Positions 34,101 through 49,100 of a stretch of 64,000 bases of DNA are shown here, piece by piece (position 1 is the stretch's first letter; each line of letters opens with the position of its first letter). A model generated the notes under the pieces. It was given only the letters and a program-made list of their open reading frames with translations, was not told where the DNA came from and did no database searches. This DNA is from Okapia johnstoni. Lineage: Eukaryota; Chordata; Mammalia; Artiodactyla; Giraffidae. Location: assembly GCA_024291935.2 (NCBI GenBank), contig CM044320.1, positions 55,060,001 to 55,124,000 on the forward strand. The letters are read 5' to 3'. The position numbers and the translations under genes are program-made.

Positions 34101-37100
34101 CCATTTATATGAAATGTCCAAAATAGGCAAATCCAGAGAGGTAGAAAGGAGATTAGCCGTTGCCTAGGGATGAAGTAGGAGAGTTCGGAGGGAAAGAAAA
34201 GTGACTGGTAATGGCTATTGGGTTTCTTTTTGGGGTAATGAAAATGTTCTAAAACTGATTATAGTGATCCATACCATTGAAATTATACTTTAAATGGGTT
34301 AATTACATGGTATGTAGATTACATCTCAATAAAGTTGTTATTTTTATTTTTTAATATTTTATTTATTTATATATTTTTTATTTGGTTGTGCTGGGTCTTC
34401 ATTGCGACACGTAGGATCTAGTTCCCTGACTAGGGATCAAACCTGGGCCCCCTGCATTGGGAGCATGGAATCTTAGCCACTGGACCACCAGAGAAGTCCC
34501 AAGTTGTTATTTTAAAAAGATGGGGAGCAGAGAAATGAGATAAAGGCTGGAAGAGGATAGTGGTAGTGTGGGGAGAATTTTCTTAAAGATGGGAGATACA
34601 GAAGCCAAAATGTAAAAAGGTTCATGATGAGTTACTTGATACTTTCCAAACATATGTGTTTATTCATAATCCCTCCCATTCTCTGATTCTCTTGTCTTTG
34701 TGCTTCATGTAGTATTCAGCATCTGATACTTTTTTGTTGTTGTTCCTTCTTTTGGAATGCCCTTACTATTTATTTGTTCATTGTACTCACATTCATTAAA
34801 TAGCTCCAGAATGTGCTAGGACCTATGTAAATAGACTGTTATTTCTTTTAATAAAAAAAAAAAAAACCCTTTATCTTGGTGCCATTTCTTCCTCCAGCTG
34901 CTGCTCCATTTCTCTTCTTCCCTTTATATAAACTATCTTGAAAGAATTTTTTTTTTAAGAGTTATATATACTGCTGCTACTGCTAAGTCGCTTCAGTCGT
35001 GTCCGACTCTGTGCGACCCCATAGACGGCAGCCCACCAGGCTCCTTCGTCTCTGGGATTCTCCAGGCAAGCATATTGGAGTGGGTTGCCATTTCCTTCTC
35101 CAGTGCATGAAAGTGAAAAGTGAAAGTGAAGTCACTCAGTCGTGTCTGACTCTTCGCGACCCCATGGGCTGCAGCCTACCAGGCTCCTCCGTCCATGGGG
35201 TTTCCCAGGCAAGAGTACTGGAGTAGGGTGCCATTGCCTTCTCCGTTATATATACTAGCTGTCTCCAATTTATTTCCTTCCATTACTTCTCTTTTATTAT
35301 CTTTAATATATTATTTAATAACACAAAAGATTACATGTAACTATAAAGCATATCATGTACGGATATGAGAGTTGGACTGTAAAGAAAGCTGAGCACCGAA
35401 CTGATGCTTTTGAACTGTGGTGTTGGAGAAGACTCTTGAGAGTCCCTTGGACTGCAAGGAGATCCAGTCCATCCTTAAGGAAATCACTCCTGAATATTCA
35501 TTGGAAGGACTGATGCCGAAGCTGAAACTTCAATACTTTGGCCACCTGATGCGAAGAACTGACTCACTGGAAAAGACCCTGATGCTAGGAAAGATTGAAG
35601 GCAGGGGGAGAAGGGAATGGCATCACTGATGCAATGGACATGAGTTTGAGTAAGCTCTGGGTGTTGGTGATGGGCCAGGAAGCCTGGGGTGCTGCAGTCC
35701 ATGGGGTCACAAAGAGTCAAACACAACTGAGCAACTGAACTGAAACTGATAAAGCATAGTAATAAGAGGAACAGCTGTGGGCTTCCCTGGTGGCTTTATG
35801 GTAAAGAATCCGCCTGCCAATGCAGGAGACGTGGGTTTGATCCCTAATCCAGGAAGATCCCATGTGCCACAACTACTAAGCCTGTGCTCTTGAGTCCAGG
35901 AGATACAACAACTGAGCCCACGAGCAGCAGCTACTTAAGTCCACACACCCTAAAACCTGTGCTCCACAACAAAAGAAACCACCACAATGAGAGCTCATGT
36001 GCTACTACTACTGGCGAGTAGACCCTGCTCGCCACAGCTGGAGAAAAGCCCTCGCAGCGGCAGAGACCCAGCATAGCCAAAAATGAATAAATAGAATAAT
36101 TAAAAAAGAGGAACACTTGTAAACCCATCTTCCAACTTAAGAACTAGAATCATTGCCTGTAAATTACATATACTTAGGAGTTTTTCCCCATCCCACCACC
36201 TCCCTCCCTTCTAAAGGTAACTACTCTTAAATTTTATATCTATCATTCTATTGCTTTTTTAAAATAAGTTTAAAATCATGTTAATTTGCTTTTTTACATT
36301 GTTCTAAGTGCTTTACATATATAATTACATATATAATTTAATCCTCATGACAGTTTCATTATTCTTTTCCCTGTTTCACAGATGAGAAAAAGCGAACTAC
36401 AGAGAGCTTAGTAATCACGTTACTAGTGAATGGCCCAGCTGGGATTTGAACTCAGATCGTTTGGCTCCTAATCTGTGCTGTCAACCACAGCTTTATTGTC
36501 TTACTGCAACACAGTCTTCTGTTTGTTTGTTTCCATTCAGTGTTACATCTTCATGATTCATTCATGTTGTGTATTTCATTCATTTTTTCTTGTTGTATAA
36601 TATTTCATTTTGTGAATATACCATAATTTATCCGTTCTTCCACCAGTGAGCTTTTGGACTATTCCAGACTTGTTTGTTTTTGCTATTCCTAACATAGCTG
36701 CTCAGAATATTATCATATATGTGGCACAGTTGTGTAAAAATTTCTTTGGAGTTTATATGTAGGAGTGGGGTTGTGGAGTATAGTTTGTGAATGTTGACCT
36801 TTAAGAGATGATGCTGGAGAATTCCCTGGTGGTCCATTGGTTAAGATTGCAGGGGGCATAGCTTGGATCCTTAGTGGAGGAACTAAGATCCTGCATGCCC
36901 CATAGTGTGGCCAAAAAAATTAAAATACGTGTGCATGTTCAATTGTGTCTTGATTCTTTGAGACACCACGGAGTGTAGCCCAACAGTCTGCTCTGTCTGT
37001 GGAATTTTCCAGGCAAGAATACTGGAGTGGGTTGCCATTTCCTACTCCAGGGGATCTTCCTGACCCAGGGATAGAGCCCAAGTCTCTTTCATCTTGTGAA

Positions 37101-40100
37101 TTGGCAGGCAGATTTTTTACCACTGTGCCTCCTTGGAAACCCCAGTTTAAAAAGAGATAATGCTAAATTGCTTTCTAAATATACTACTGGTGTTTCCATC
37201 AGCAATATAAAATTAACTGTAGATTCATAGCCTCTCTACTTATTGAAAATGTCATACCTCTCTCATTCTCTCTTAAATTCAATCTAATTAGACTTTTACT
37301 CCCAATGCTCCGCCAAAACTGGTTTTACAAAGGTCTGCAATGACTTTTCATTTTCCTGAGTGGTCAGTTCATAACCCTCATCTTACTTAATTTGTTGTCA
37401 GCGCTTGACACATTTGATCACACAGTTGCTTGAAACACTTTCTTCATTTGGTTTACAGACCACCATACCCTCCTATTTCTCTAATGTCTGTGGCCTTTTC
37501 CCTGCGGGCTTCTTTGCTGGTTCCTCCTAATTTTCCTGATCTCTGAACGTTGGGAGATCCCCAGGACTCAGTCCTTGAGTTTCTTTTCTATCTACACTTC
37601 TCCGTTCATAATTTTATTGAGTCTCATAGCTTTAAATATTATCCATATCTAATGAAAAATCTGAAAAAGACTATATACATACATATATATATAACAGGGC
37701 TTCCCAGGTGGCTCAGTGGGTAATGAATCTGCCACTAGTGCAGGAAACGTGGGTTTGATTCCTGGGTCAGGAAGATCCCCTAGAGGAGGGCATGGCAACC
37801 CACTCCAGTATTCTTGCCTGGAGAATCCCATGGACAGAGGGGTCTGGCAGGCTGTAGTCCATGGGATCACAAAGAGTTGGACATGACTGAAGCGACTTAA
37901 GCCCACACGCACACATGTATAACTGAATCACTTTGTGGTATACCTAACACTACCACAACACTGTAAATCATCTATCCTTAAGTTAAAAAAAAATCACCCC
38001 TAGGATGACAAATCTTAAATTAGATTTCAACCTGGACTGCCCTCCTGCAATCCAGATTCATATTCTAACATCACATCTCCATTTAGGTGGTTATCAGACA
38101 TTTCAAATTTAACATGTTTAAAAGAGCTCCTGCCTGCTTTCTTCCTCCTTACTCTGCCGCAGCCTTCCTTCTCACTGTCTTCTCCATCTAAGTAAATGTA
38201 AATTTACTGTAAATTTCATTTTTCCAGATGTTCAAGTCAAACTTCCTGACTTATCCATGACTGTTCTCTTTCTCCTATAGCCCCATATCTAACAACATAA
38301 TATACTAGTGCCTACTTTATTGGACTCTTAGTAATTAATGCCTGCTGCTGCTGCTAAGTCGCTTTAGTCATGTCCGACTCTGTGCGACTCCATAGACGGC
38401 AGCCCACCAGGCTCCCCCGTCCCTGGGATTCTCCAGGCAAGAACACTGGAGTTGGGTTGCCATTTCCTTCTCCAATGCAGGAAAGTGAAAAGTGAAAGTG
38501 AAGTCGCTCAGTTGTGTCCAACTCTTTTCGACCCCATGGACTGCAGCCTACCAGCTACATAGTAAATGATCATTAAAATTACCCATGGAAGATATGATTC
38601 CATTCTTTTTCTTCCTGTATGCATATAAACAAGCTTATAGTCTCTCTCTTCTTAAAACAAAACAATGGAAACCCTGCTTGATCCCATGTCTCCTGCCAGT
38701 TACTGTCCCATTTTTCTGATCCCTTTTATAATCTACCTTCTTGAAAAAGTAGTTCCTCTAAAGTCTCTGCTTCATTATATTCCACTCTTTTTCTCAATAT
38801 TTGCGTTTTATTTTTTAATTGTAAAATATATATAACAAAACTTGCCATCTTAACCATTTTTAAGTGTACAGTGTAATAGTGTTAAGTATGATACATTTAC
38901 ATTGTGCAGCCAGTCTCTAGGAGAACTCTTCATCTTGCAAAACTGAAACTACCCCATTAAACAACTCCCCCATTCTCCCCTCCCCCCAAACTATTGGCAA
39001 CTACTATTCTATTTTCTGTCTTTTATGAGTTCTCTAAGTACTTCATATAAATGTAATCATACAGTATTTGTCTTTTTGTGATTGACTAATATAACTTAGC
39101 ATAATGTCCTCAAAATTCATCTATGTTGTAACATATATCAAGATTTCCTTGCTTTTTAAGGCTGAATAATATTACATTGAATGTACATACCACATTTTGT
39201 GTATCCATTCATCTGTGAGAGATACTTGAGTTACTTCCTTCTTTTGGTTATTGTGAATAGTGTTTCTGTGAACATGGGTGTATGAAATCTCTTCAGACTC
39301 TGCTTTCAGTTCTTTTGGGTATATTCCCAGAATTGGAATTGCTGGATCATATGGTAATTCTATGTTTAATTTTTTGAGGAATTACCATATTATTTTCCTT
39401 AGTGGCTGTACCATTTTATGTTCCTACCAGTAGTGCACAAGTTCTGATTTCTCCAAATCCTTGCCAACACTTATTTTCCATTTTTTTGATTGTATCCATC
39501 CTAATGGATGTGAGAAGGTATTTCATTATGATTTTGATTTGTATTTGTTTAATGATTAGTGATGTTGATCATCTTTTCAAGTGCTTATTGGTCATTTGTA
39601 TATTTTCTTTGGAGAAATATTGAAGTCCTTTGCCCATTTTTTTTTTTTTGCCCATTTTAAAGTGGGATTTTTTTGTTGTTACTGAGTTTTAGGGGTTCTT
39701 TATATATTTTGGATATTAATACCTTGTCAGGTATATGACTTGCAAATATTTCTTTTTCAGGAAGTGAGTTTTTATAAACAAGTTCTACAATGAAAAGAAA
39801 AAAGCATCTTGATACATGAAAGCTTTGTTAAAGTTTTAAAAAATTTTTAAAGAGTTTTGAAATTTAATTTAATTTATTTATTTTTGGCTGTGCTGGGTCT
39901 TGGTTGCTGCTCAGGCTTTTCTCTAGTTGTGGTGAGTGGGGGCTACTCTCTAGTTGCAGCGCACAGGCTTCTCATTGCAGTGACTTCTCTTGTTGCAGAG
40001 CACGGGCCCTAGACACGCAGGCGTCAGCAGTTGTGGCTTCCCAGCTCTATAGCACAGGCTCAGTAGTGTGGCTAACAGGCTTAGTTGCTCCTTGGTGTGT

Positions 40101-43100
40101 GGGATCTTCCTGGCCCAGGGATCAAATCCATGTCTCCTCCGTTGGCAGGCAGATTCTTTACCACTGAGCCACCAGGGAAGTCCTAAAATTTTTAAATCAG
40201 AAAGTGTTTAAAACTGTGTGGGTGCTAAGTTGCTTCAGTCATGTCTGATTCTTTGTGACCCTGTGGGCCACCTGTAGCCTGTCAGGCTCTCTTGTCCATG
40301 GGATTCTCCAGGCATGAATACTGGAGTAGGTTGCCATGTCCTTCTCCAAGGGATATTTCCCATCCAGGGATTGAACCCACATCTCTTACATTTCCTTCAT
40401 TGGGTTCTTTACCATTAGTGCCACCTGGGAAACCCCATTTAAGACTGAATTTTTTCAAAGGTTCAAACAAAACAAAAAGCAACCTATTCAGTCTCAATAA
40501 TAAATATGTCCTTGGGGCTTCCCTAGTGGTCCAGTGGTTAAGAATCCACTTTGCAATGCAAGGAACAGTGGTTGGATCCCTGGTCCAGGAAGATACCACA
40601 TGCTATGGGGCAAATGAGCCCATCCGCCGCAACTACGAAGCCCACATGCTTGGAGCCCATGCTCTGAAACAAGAGAAGCTGCCACCAAGAGAAACCCCGT
40701 GCACAGCAACTAGAGAAAGCCTGCTTGCAGCAACGAAGACCCCGCACAGCCAAAAATAAATAAGTATTAAAAAAGACTTGATCTTGGTGTGTGATCCTTT
40801 TAACGTGCTGTTGAATTTGTTTTGGTAGTATTTATTAAGAATTTTTGCATTTATACTTGTCATGGATGTTGGCCTGTTGTTTTCTTGTAGTATCCTCATC
40901 TGGCTTTGGTATCAGGGTGATGTTGGTCTCATGAACTGAGTTTGGGAGTGTTCCCTTCTATTGAGTTTTTGGAAGAATTTGAGAATTGGTGTTAATTCTT
41001 TGAATATTTGGTAGAATTCACTTGTGAAGTCATCTAATCCTGGAGATTGTCAGTCTCCTTATTAGTCTCTTCAGGTTTTCTGTATTTTTTATTACTAAGA
41101 CTTGGTAGATCATACATTTCTAGGAATTTATTCATTGCTTCTAGGTTGTCCAATTTGATGGCATATAATTGTTCATAGTAGTGCCTTATGATCCTCTGTG
41201 TTTTTGTGATATCTCCTCTTTCATTTTTAGTTTTATTTCTTTGAGTCCTCTTTTTTTTTCTTTGTAAGTCTAGCTAAAGACTTGTCAATTTTATCTTTTT
41301 TAAACAACTAACGCTTAGTTTCCCATTGTCTTGCTATTCCTGATTTTATTTATTTTTGCTCTCATCTTTGTTATCTCCCTCTTTCTTCTAACTTTGGGCT
41401 TAATATGTCCTTTTTCTTGAGGTAGTTTGAGATATTTTTTTCTTCTTAACATGTGCATCAACTTCCCTCTGTGCTCTATTTTTGCTGCATCCCATGAGTT
41501 TTTGTATGTTGTGTTTCCGTTTTTGTTTCAAGATATTTTTTTTACTTCATCTTTGATCCATTGGTTGTTCAGGGGTGTGTTTAATTTCCACACATTTGTG
41601 AATTTTCCAGTTTTCCTTCTGTTATTTATTTCTAGTTTATACCATATTGGTCAGAAAAGATACTTGGTACAGTTATGATATTTTTAAATTTACTGAGACT
41701 TTTTGTGACCTCATGTGCTCTATCCTGAATAATATTCCAGGTGCACTTGAAAAGAAGATGTAATCTATTATTTTTATATGGAAGAGTATATATGTCTGTT
41801 AGGTTATTTGATCTAAAGTATAGTTCAAGTCCATTGTTTCTATATTGATTTTCTGTCTGGGTGATCTATTCATTATTGAAAGTGGTATATTGAAATCCTC
41901 TGCTATCACTGTATTGTCTTTTGCTCCCTTCAGATCTGTTAATATTTGCTTAATATTTTAGGTGTTCTTAATATTTTAGGTGCTCTGATGTTTAGGTCCT
42001 CTTAATATTTTCAGTTTAGTCCAGTTGCTCAGTCGTGTCCGACTCTTTGTGACTCCATGGACTGTAGCACGCCAGGCTTCCCTGTCCATCACCAATTCCC
42101 AGAGCTTGCTCAAACTAATGTCCATCGAGTCAGTGATGCCATCCAATCTTCTCATCCTCTGTCGTTCCCTTCTCCTCCTGCCTTCAATCTTTCCCAGCAT
42201 CAAGATCTTTTCCAGTGATCGGTTCTTTGCATCAGGTGGCCAGAGTATTGAAGCTTCAGCTTCAGCATCAATCCTTCCAGTGCTGTGAATTATTATATCC
42301 TCTTGATGAATTGACCCTCTTATAATCATATAATGACTTTCTTTGTCTCTTGTTACAGTTTTTGACTTTTTTTTTCCTGATATAAGTATAGTTATCCTTG
42401 CTTTATTTTGGTTTCCATTAGTATGGAATATCTTTTTCCAGCCCTTCATTTTGTTCTTATGTGTGTCCTTGTAGCAAAGTGAGTCTTTGTAGGCAACATA
42501 AACCTTAATCCTTTTTTTTTAATCCATTCAGCCACACTTCACTCTTGCCTTTTGACTAGAGAATTTAATCTGTTTACATTTAAAGTAATTATAACTCAGT
42601 AAGGACTTATTATGGCAACCTACTCCAGTATACTCACCTGGGAAATCCCATGGATAGAGCAGCCTGGCGGGCTACAGTCCATGAGATTGCAAACAGTTGG
42701 ACACGACTGAGTGACTAACACACACTGAGGACTTATTATTGCCATCTTGTTAATTGTTTTCTGGCTATCTTGTAGTTCCTTTCTTCCTTTCCTCCTCTCT
42801 TACTGTCTTATTTTGAAATTGATGATTTCTGATATGATGTACTTTGAGTCCCTTCTCTTTATCTTATGTGTATCTATTATAGGTTTTTGTTTTGTTGTTA
42901 CCTTCAGGATCACCTGAAACATGTTACAGGTGTGACAATCTATTTTTAAGCTGATAACAACTTAACTTTGATTGCATACAAAATCTACCCTTTTACCTCC
43001 CCCCCATTTTGTGTTTTTCATGTCACAGTTTACATCCTTTTTATATTGTGTATCCGTTAACAAATTATCGTGGCTATAGGTATTTTAATACTTTTGTCCT

Positions 43101-46100
43101 TTAACTTTTATACTAGAGTTAAGTGGTTAATATTATGATACTAGAGTATTCTGTTTACCTTTATCAGTGTGTTGTATTTTCGTTATTAGTTAGTATCCTT
43201 TTTTTTTCAGATTGAAGAATTCTTTTCAGCATTTCTTGTTAAGGCAGGTTAAGTGGTGGTGAACTCTCAACTTTTGTTAGGGAAAGTCTTTATTTCACCT
43301 TCACCTCTGAAGGACAACTTTGTTGGATAAAGTATTTCTTGTTTTGCATTTTTTCTTCTTTCAGCATTTTGAATATATCATCCCATTCACTCTTGGCCTG
43401 CAATATTTCTGATGAGAAATCGACTTGTAGCCTTATGGAGACTCTCCTGTATGAGAGATGTTTTTTTTTTCTGACTTAAAAAAAAAGTTTTTTTATTTAT
43501 GTGTTTATTTTTTTGACTGCAGTGGGTCACTGTTGCTGCGCGTGGGCTCTCTCTAGTTTCGGTGAGTGGAGGTTACTCTAGTTGTGATGTGTGGGCTTTT
43601 AATCGCAGTGGCTTCTCTTGTTGCAGAGCATGGGCTCTAGGGTGTGCAGTTTTCAGTAGTTACGGTGCATGGGCTTAGTTGCTCTGTGGCATGTGGGATG
43701 GTTTTACTGTAATACATCTTGGAGAAGGTCATTTTGGATTGACATTTTGAAGTGAGCTTTTAGCGTAATGAACCTGGATGTCTACATCTCTCCCCACAGT
43801 TGAGAAGTTCTCAGCCATTATTTTTTGAATAAGCTTTCTACCCCTTTCTCCCTCTCTTCTTCTGTGACTCCAGTGGTATGTGAATTGTTTCTGTTAATGT
43901 GCCCTATAAGTCCCATAGGCTTTCTTCATTCCTCTTCATTCTGGCTTTGTTTTGTTTCCTTCTGGCTGGATAATTTCAAATGATCTCTCTTCAGGCTCAC
44001 TGGTTCTTTCTTCTACTTGGTCTAATCCATAGTTCTTTTAAGTTGCCAAATCCAACTAGTATTTTGTTTGTTTGTTGTCTTGTATCTTACATAACCTCTT
44101 AGTGGCGTTGCTAGAGTTGACCATTCCCCATTTCTTGAATCGCTATCTTTTGTTGCTTCTGGTAACACTACCTTCTTGGGTCTTGCCCTTTTCTCCTTCT
44201 CTTTTGACCTTCTTGTCAATTACCGTACTCAGTTTCTGAGTATTTTTATTCTTTAGGCTTTCTTGCCCTCTCTCTAAATATACCTTCTTCCTAAATTTCA
44301 CTTGTTACTATGCTAATAGGTTTACTGATAATTACTGGACCAGACTTCTCCTCTGTGTATCCAACTTCTTAATTGGTATTTTTTCCTAGAAGTCTCACAA
44401 GCTATTAAAATTAATGTATTCAAAATGTAATGATTGCTTTGTAGTCCTCAAATTGGCTCTGCCCCCATCTCTATAGTAATAGTGAATGATACCACCATCC
44501 ATCCAGTTACTCAAGCTAGATACTATACTTTCCCACATCTAATTTATTATATAAGTAAGACCTTGGATTGTACCTGTAAACTAAGTCTCAAATCTTTGCA
44601 TTTCTGTCCGTCTTTATAGCCATCTCTCCAATTATATTATATTGCCTCTGGTTTGGACTATTGCAGTGACCTCCTAATTGAGCTTGCCACTTCAACTCCT
44701 GTCTTGCTCTTGTTTATTCTTCCCGTAGTAGCCAGAGTAGTGTTTTGAAAACCTAGATCAGATCTTATAACTTCTCTCTTACATAAAATTATTCACTGTC
44801 TGTAGTGTTGAATGAAAGCCAAACACTTGAAGACAGCTTGAAAGTTTGTACCTACACCTTCATCCTTCTATACACAAGTGTCACTGGCCTTCTGCTTCTT
44901 TCAGATTCAGTTGAAAATCTCACTTTGTGTCTTTTGCGCATTTCTCTTTCTGGAATGATCTTTTATTTCATTCTCTGAATGACTGGTTTCTGCTTATCCT
45001 TGAAGTCTCACTTAAATGTCACCTTTCCGACTATAATAACTAAAGTAGGTCACAGCCTTCTGATCTTTTTTTTCCCCTAGCTCATTTATCACACTTGGTA
45101 ATTATACAGTTACTTTGCGATTATTTGATTAATGGCTGTATCTCTGCTAAATGCTGAATTCCGTTAGGACCAAGACCATCTCACATCTTTGTCTCTAGAT
45201 CATCTTTAAGTCAGCGTTTTGTTCTTGGTACCTGACACAGTGCCTGGTACTCTAAAGTGGGCATTAAGTACTCATTGAACGAATGAATGTGAGCTCCTTT
45301 CATATTTCAAACAGTATAAGAGCTTCTGTTGTTGTTCAGTCCCTCAGTTGTGGCTCTTTGCTGACCCCATGGACTGCAGCACTCCAGGCTTCCCTGTCCT
45401 TCAGCATCTCCCAGAGCTTGCTCAAACTCATGTCCATTGAGTTGGTTATGCCATCCAACCATCTCGTCCTCTGTCGTCCCCTTCTCCTCCTGCCTTCAAT
45501 CTTTCCCAGCATCAGGGTCTTTTCTAATGAGTCGGCTCTTTGCATCAGGTGGCCAAAGTATTGGAGTGTCAGCTTCACCATCAGTCCTTCTAATGAATCT
45601 TCGGGGTCAGTTTCCTTTAGGATTGACTGGTTTGATCTCCTTGCAGTCCAAGAGACTCTCAAAAGTCTTCTCCAACACCATAGTTTGAAAGCATCAAGTT
45701 TTTGGCACTCAGCCTTCTTTATAGTCCAACTCTCATATCCATACATGACTACTGGAAAAACCATAGCTTTGACTAGATGGACCTTTGTTGGCAAAGTGAT
45801 GTCTCTGCTTTTTAATACACTGTCTAGGTTTGTCACAGCTTTTCTTCCAAGGAGCAAGTGTCTTTTAATTTCATGGCTGCAGTCCCCATCCACGGTGATT
45901 TTGGAGCCCAAGAAAATGAAGTCTGGCACTGTTTCCATTTTTTCTCCATCTATTTGCCATGAAGTGATGGGACCAGATGCCATGATCTTAGTTTTTTGAA
46001 TGTTGAGTTTTAAGCCAGCTTTTTCCACTGTCCTCTTTCACTTTCATCAAGAGGCTCTTTAGTTCCTCTTTGCTTTCTGCCATTAGAATGGTGTCACTTC

Positions 46101-49100
46101 ATATCAATATCTGAGGTTATTGATACTTATCCCAGTAATCTTGATTCCAGCTTGGCTTTATCCAGCCTGGAATTTCGCATGATGTACTCTGCATATAACT
46201 TGAATAAGCAGGGTGACAATATACAGCCTTGACATACTCTCTTCCCAATTTTGAACCAGTCTGTTGTTCCATGTCCGGTTCTAAGTATTGCCTCTTGACC
46301 TGCATACAGGTTTCTCAGGAGGCAGATAGGTGGTCTGATATTCCCTTCTTTTTAAGAATTTTCCACAGTTTGTTGTGATCCACATAGTCAAAGGCTTTAG
46401 CATAGTCAATGAAGCAGAAGTAGATGTTTTTCTGGAATTCCCTTGCTTTCTCTAAGGTCCAACAGATGTTGGCAATTTGATCTCTGGTTCCTCTGCCTTT
46501 TCTACATCCAGCTTGTACATCTGGAAGTTCTTGGTTCACATACTGTTGAAGCCTAGCTTGAAGGATTTTGAGCATGACCTTGCTAGCATGTGAAATGAGT
46601 GCAATTGTGCAGTAGTTTGAACATTCTTTGGCATTGCCCACTTTGTATGTATGTATTTTAATCCTCACACTAATCATATTACACAGTTGCTGTTACTGTC
46701 TGCATTTTGCAGGTAAGTTTAAGCAACTTACCAAAGTCACACAGCTCACACATGGCAATAGTAGAATTAAACCTCAGTCTTTTAATTTTTGAGCCTGTGG
46801 TTTAACTACTTTCTGCTAGTTAATGGGCTCTATAGACAAGAAATACACTTCTTGAAAAAACATTTAGTGAACATTGATTCATTCCCTACTCAATTGCTAA
46901 TTGAATAGTGAAATAATTGAGTGCTTGTATCAAAGCTGAATTTTATTATTTTCTTATTTGTAACATAAAGATCTTACATTACAAATGAAAATTATTTTCT
47001 TTGTTGTCCCAAATTTAATTAATGCTAAACCATTATTTTACATTTACAGAATTTGTAGACTGGTATGGCCAGGCATGCTAACATTTTACCCTGGCCTCCA
47101 CTTCAGCCATCAAATATTTGCCTAACCCTTAAAGACTGGTGGGGTTTGAGGGTTTCAGTTTGAAGCATCCTTCTTCTCCACTCCAGTTGAGAAATAAGAA
47201 AAACGTTTGACAAATGGAAATAAAACCAACACCTTTATTACTGATAAAACTGATGTTCAAGACGGTACCTCCTATCTGTGGGCCAGTGAATTTTCTAATA
47301 CTGCCAGAATTAGGCAGATTTTTCCACCTAGGTGCAAGCAGTGATCAAAACCAAACCAAACAGAAAGCTATGGTCTTCCCCTGTGAGGCAACCCCTGTGA
47401 AACCTCACCAGTGTGTAAGGTAGCAAAGCTGAGCACATGCTCCCTTCAGGCAACTGTACCCCCAGAGTAGAGCTGCCTTCCCACCAGGGATGGTATGCTG
47501 ATGTCTGTCTCTTCACATGGAAGGGAGCAGTGGAGTGGGCAGTAAGTGATTCTCCCAGTGAGGGTGATGATCAGAGTCCTCAGTTTAGTTCCATTTTCAC
47601 ATACCAGACCAGTGCTTAAATATAGTAGATTTTTAAACACTGTTTGTCTGTCTTTGGCTCTGTTGGGTCTTCATTGCTACACACAGGATTTCTCCAGTCC
47701 TGAGGAGCAGAGGCTGCTTTGTTGTAGTGTGCAGACTTCTCATTATGGTTGCTTCTCTTGTTCCGAAGCACGGTCTTTAGGTTCAAAGGTTTGGTTGTCC
47801 TACGGCATGTGGACTATTAGTTCCCCAACCAGGGATCGAACCATGTCCCCTGCATTGCAAGGGGGATTCTGAATCACTGGACTACCAGGGAAATCCCTAA
47901 TCTAGTAGATTTTTTGATGATTTTTAAAAAAATTTATTCATTTTTAATTGAAGGATAATTGCTTTACAGTATGGTGTCAGTTTCTGCCAAACATCAGCAT
48001 GAATCAACCATAGGTGTACATATGTCCCCTCTTTCTTGACTCTTCTTCCCTCCTCCCTCCCATCTAGGTTGTTACAGAGCCCCAGTTTGAGTTCCCTGAG
48101 TCATACAGCAAATTCCCTTTGGCTATCTATTTTACATATGGTAATATATGTTTCCATGTTACTCTCTCCATACTCTTTACACTCTTTCCTTCCTCCCTCT
48201 CCCACCCTCATGTCCATAAGTCTATTCTTTGTGTCTGTATCTCCATTGCTCCCTTGCAAATTATTTCATCAGTACCATCTTTCTAGATTCCACATATATG
48301 TGTTAGTATATGATAACTGTTTTTCTTTCTGATGTACTTCGCTCTGTATAAATAGGGTCTAGGTTCATCCACTTCATCAGAACTGACTCAAATGCATTCC
48401 TTTTTATGGCTGAGTAATATTCCATTGTATGTATACACAACACCTTCTTTATCTGTTCATCTATAGATAGACATCTAGGTTGCTTCCATGTCCTAGCTAT
48501 TGTAAATAGTGTTGCAGTGAATATTGGGGTACTTGTGTCTTTTTTCAGTGTTGGCTTCCTCAGGGTATATATGCCTAGTAGTGGGATTGTGGGTGGTACA
48601 AGGGTGAAGAAGAGGAATGCTGATATTGTGTTAACAACCGACTAGTTGTTAATTAAGGACACCACTGAATGCAACTGTCAGGAGTACGCCTAAGCTAAGA
48701 TAGAGAGGAAGGGAAAAAAATGTAAGAAGAATGGAGAGGAGTAAGAGAAAGGACGGAGACTAGAAAAAGGGAAGAAGTGAGGGGCAGTAGAGGGTTGTCT
48801 CTAAACTCTGTTATTCTCGTTCTAAATTTTCTTTCAGTTTCACCTCTAAAGGATACCAAAAGTAAGCAGGAACCTGAGATTCTGCTCTGTAAGTTTTATC
48901 AAAACTATTTTGTAATAAGGAGAGAGGAAAATAGCTGTTTTGTTTTAGTAAATCAGCCTAAATCAGCCTAAAAGACTAGGGATTTCCCCTTTTTCTATAT
49001 TGTTTATGGATTAAGCATACTGTGGCTATTCTGTAAATAATGTCTTTATGTGGGTATGGGTACTAGATGTTGCAAAAATTCTTATAGAACCTCCACATTA

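Larger units (their letters stand above)
33215..34345 (+). repeat. L1 LINE 3' region, interrupted by a CHR SINE and a Tigger MITE
   Basis: Text such as 'atttcaccaaagatgatctac', 'agatactacttcacaccc', 'ggtatatacccaagggaaat' and 'catctcaataaagttgtt' is sense-strand L1 3' sequence. Confidence 0.8.
38780..44240 (-). repeat. Old L1 LINE (about 5.4 kb span) broken by at least five younger insertions
   Basis: From the 3' end ('gctgaataatattacattgaatg', 'tgggtatattcccagaattgg') through ORF2 text ('tggctttggtatcagggtgatg', 'ccattggttgttcaggggtgtg') to the 5'-ward region near 44,240, in one minus-strand order. Insertions: CHR 39,868; Bov-tA 40,217; CHR 40,514; BovB 42,011; Bov-A 42,613; CHR 43,498. No open frame survives. 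Confidence 0.75.

Noticed and set aside
45336..46028. 230-codon minus-strand ORF as a gene
   Set aside because: It is the C-terminal part of BovB ORF2; no promoter or splice context.
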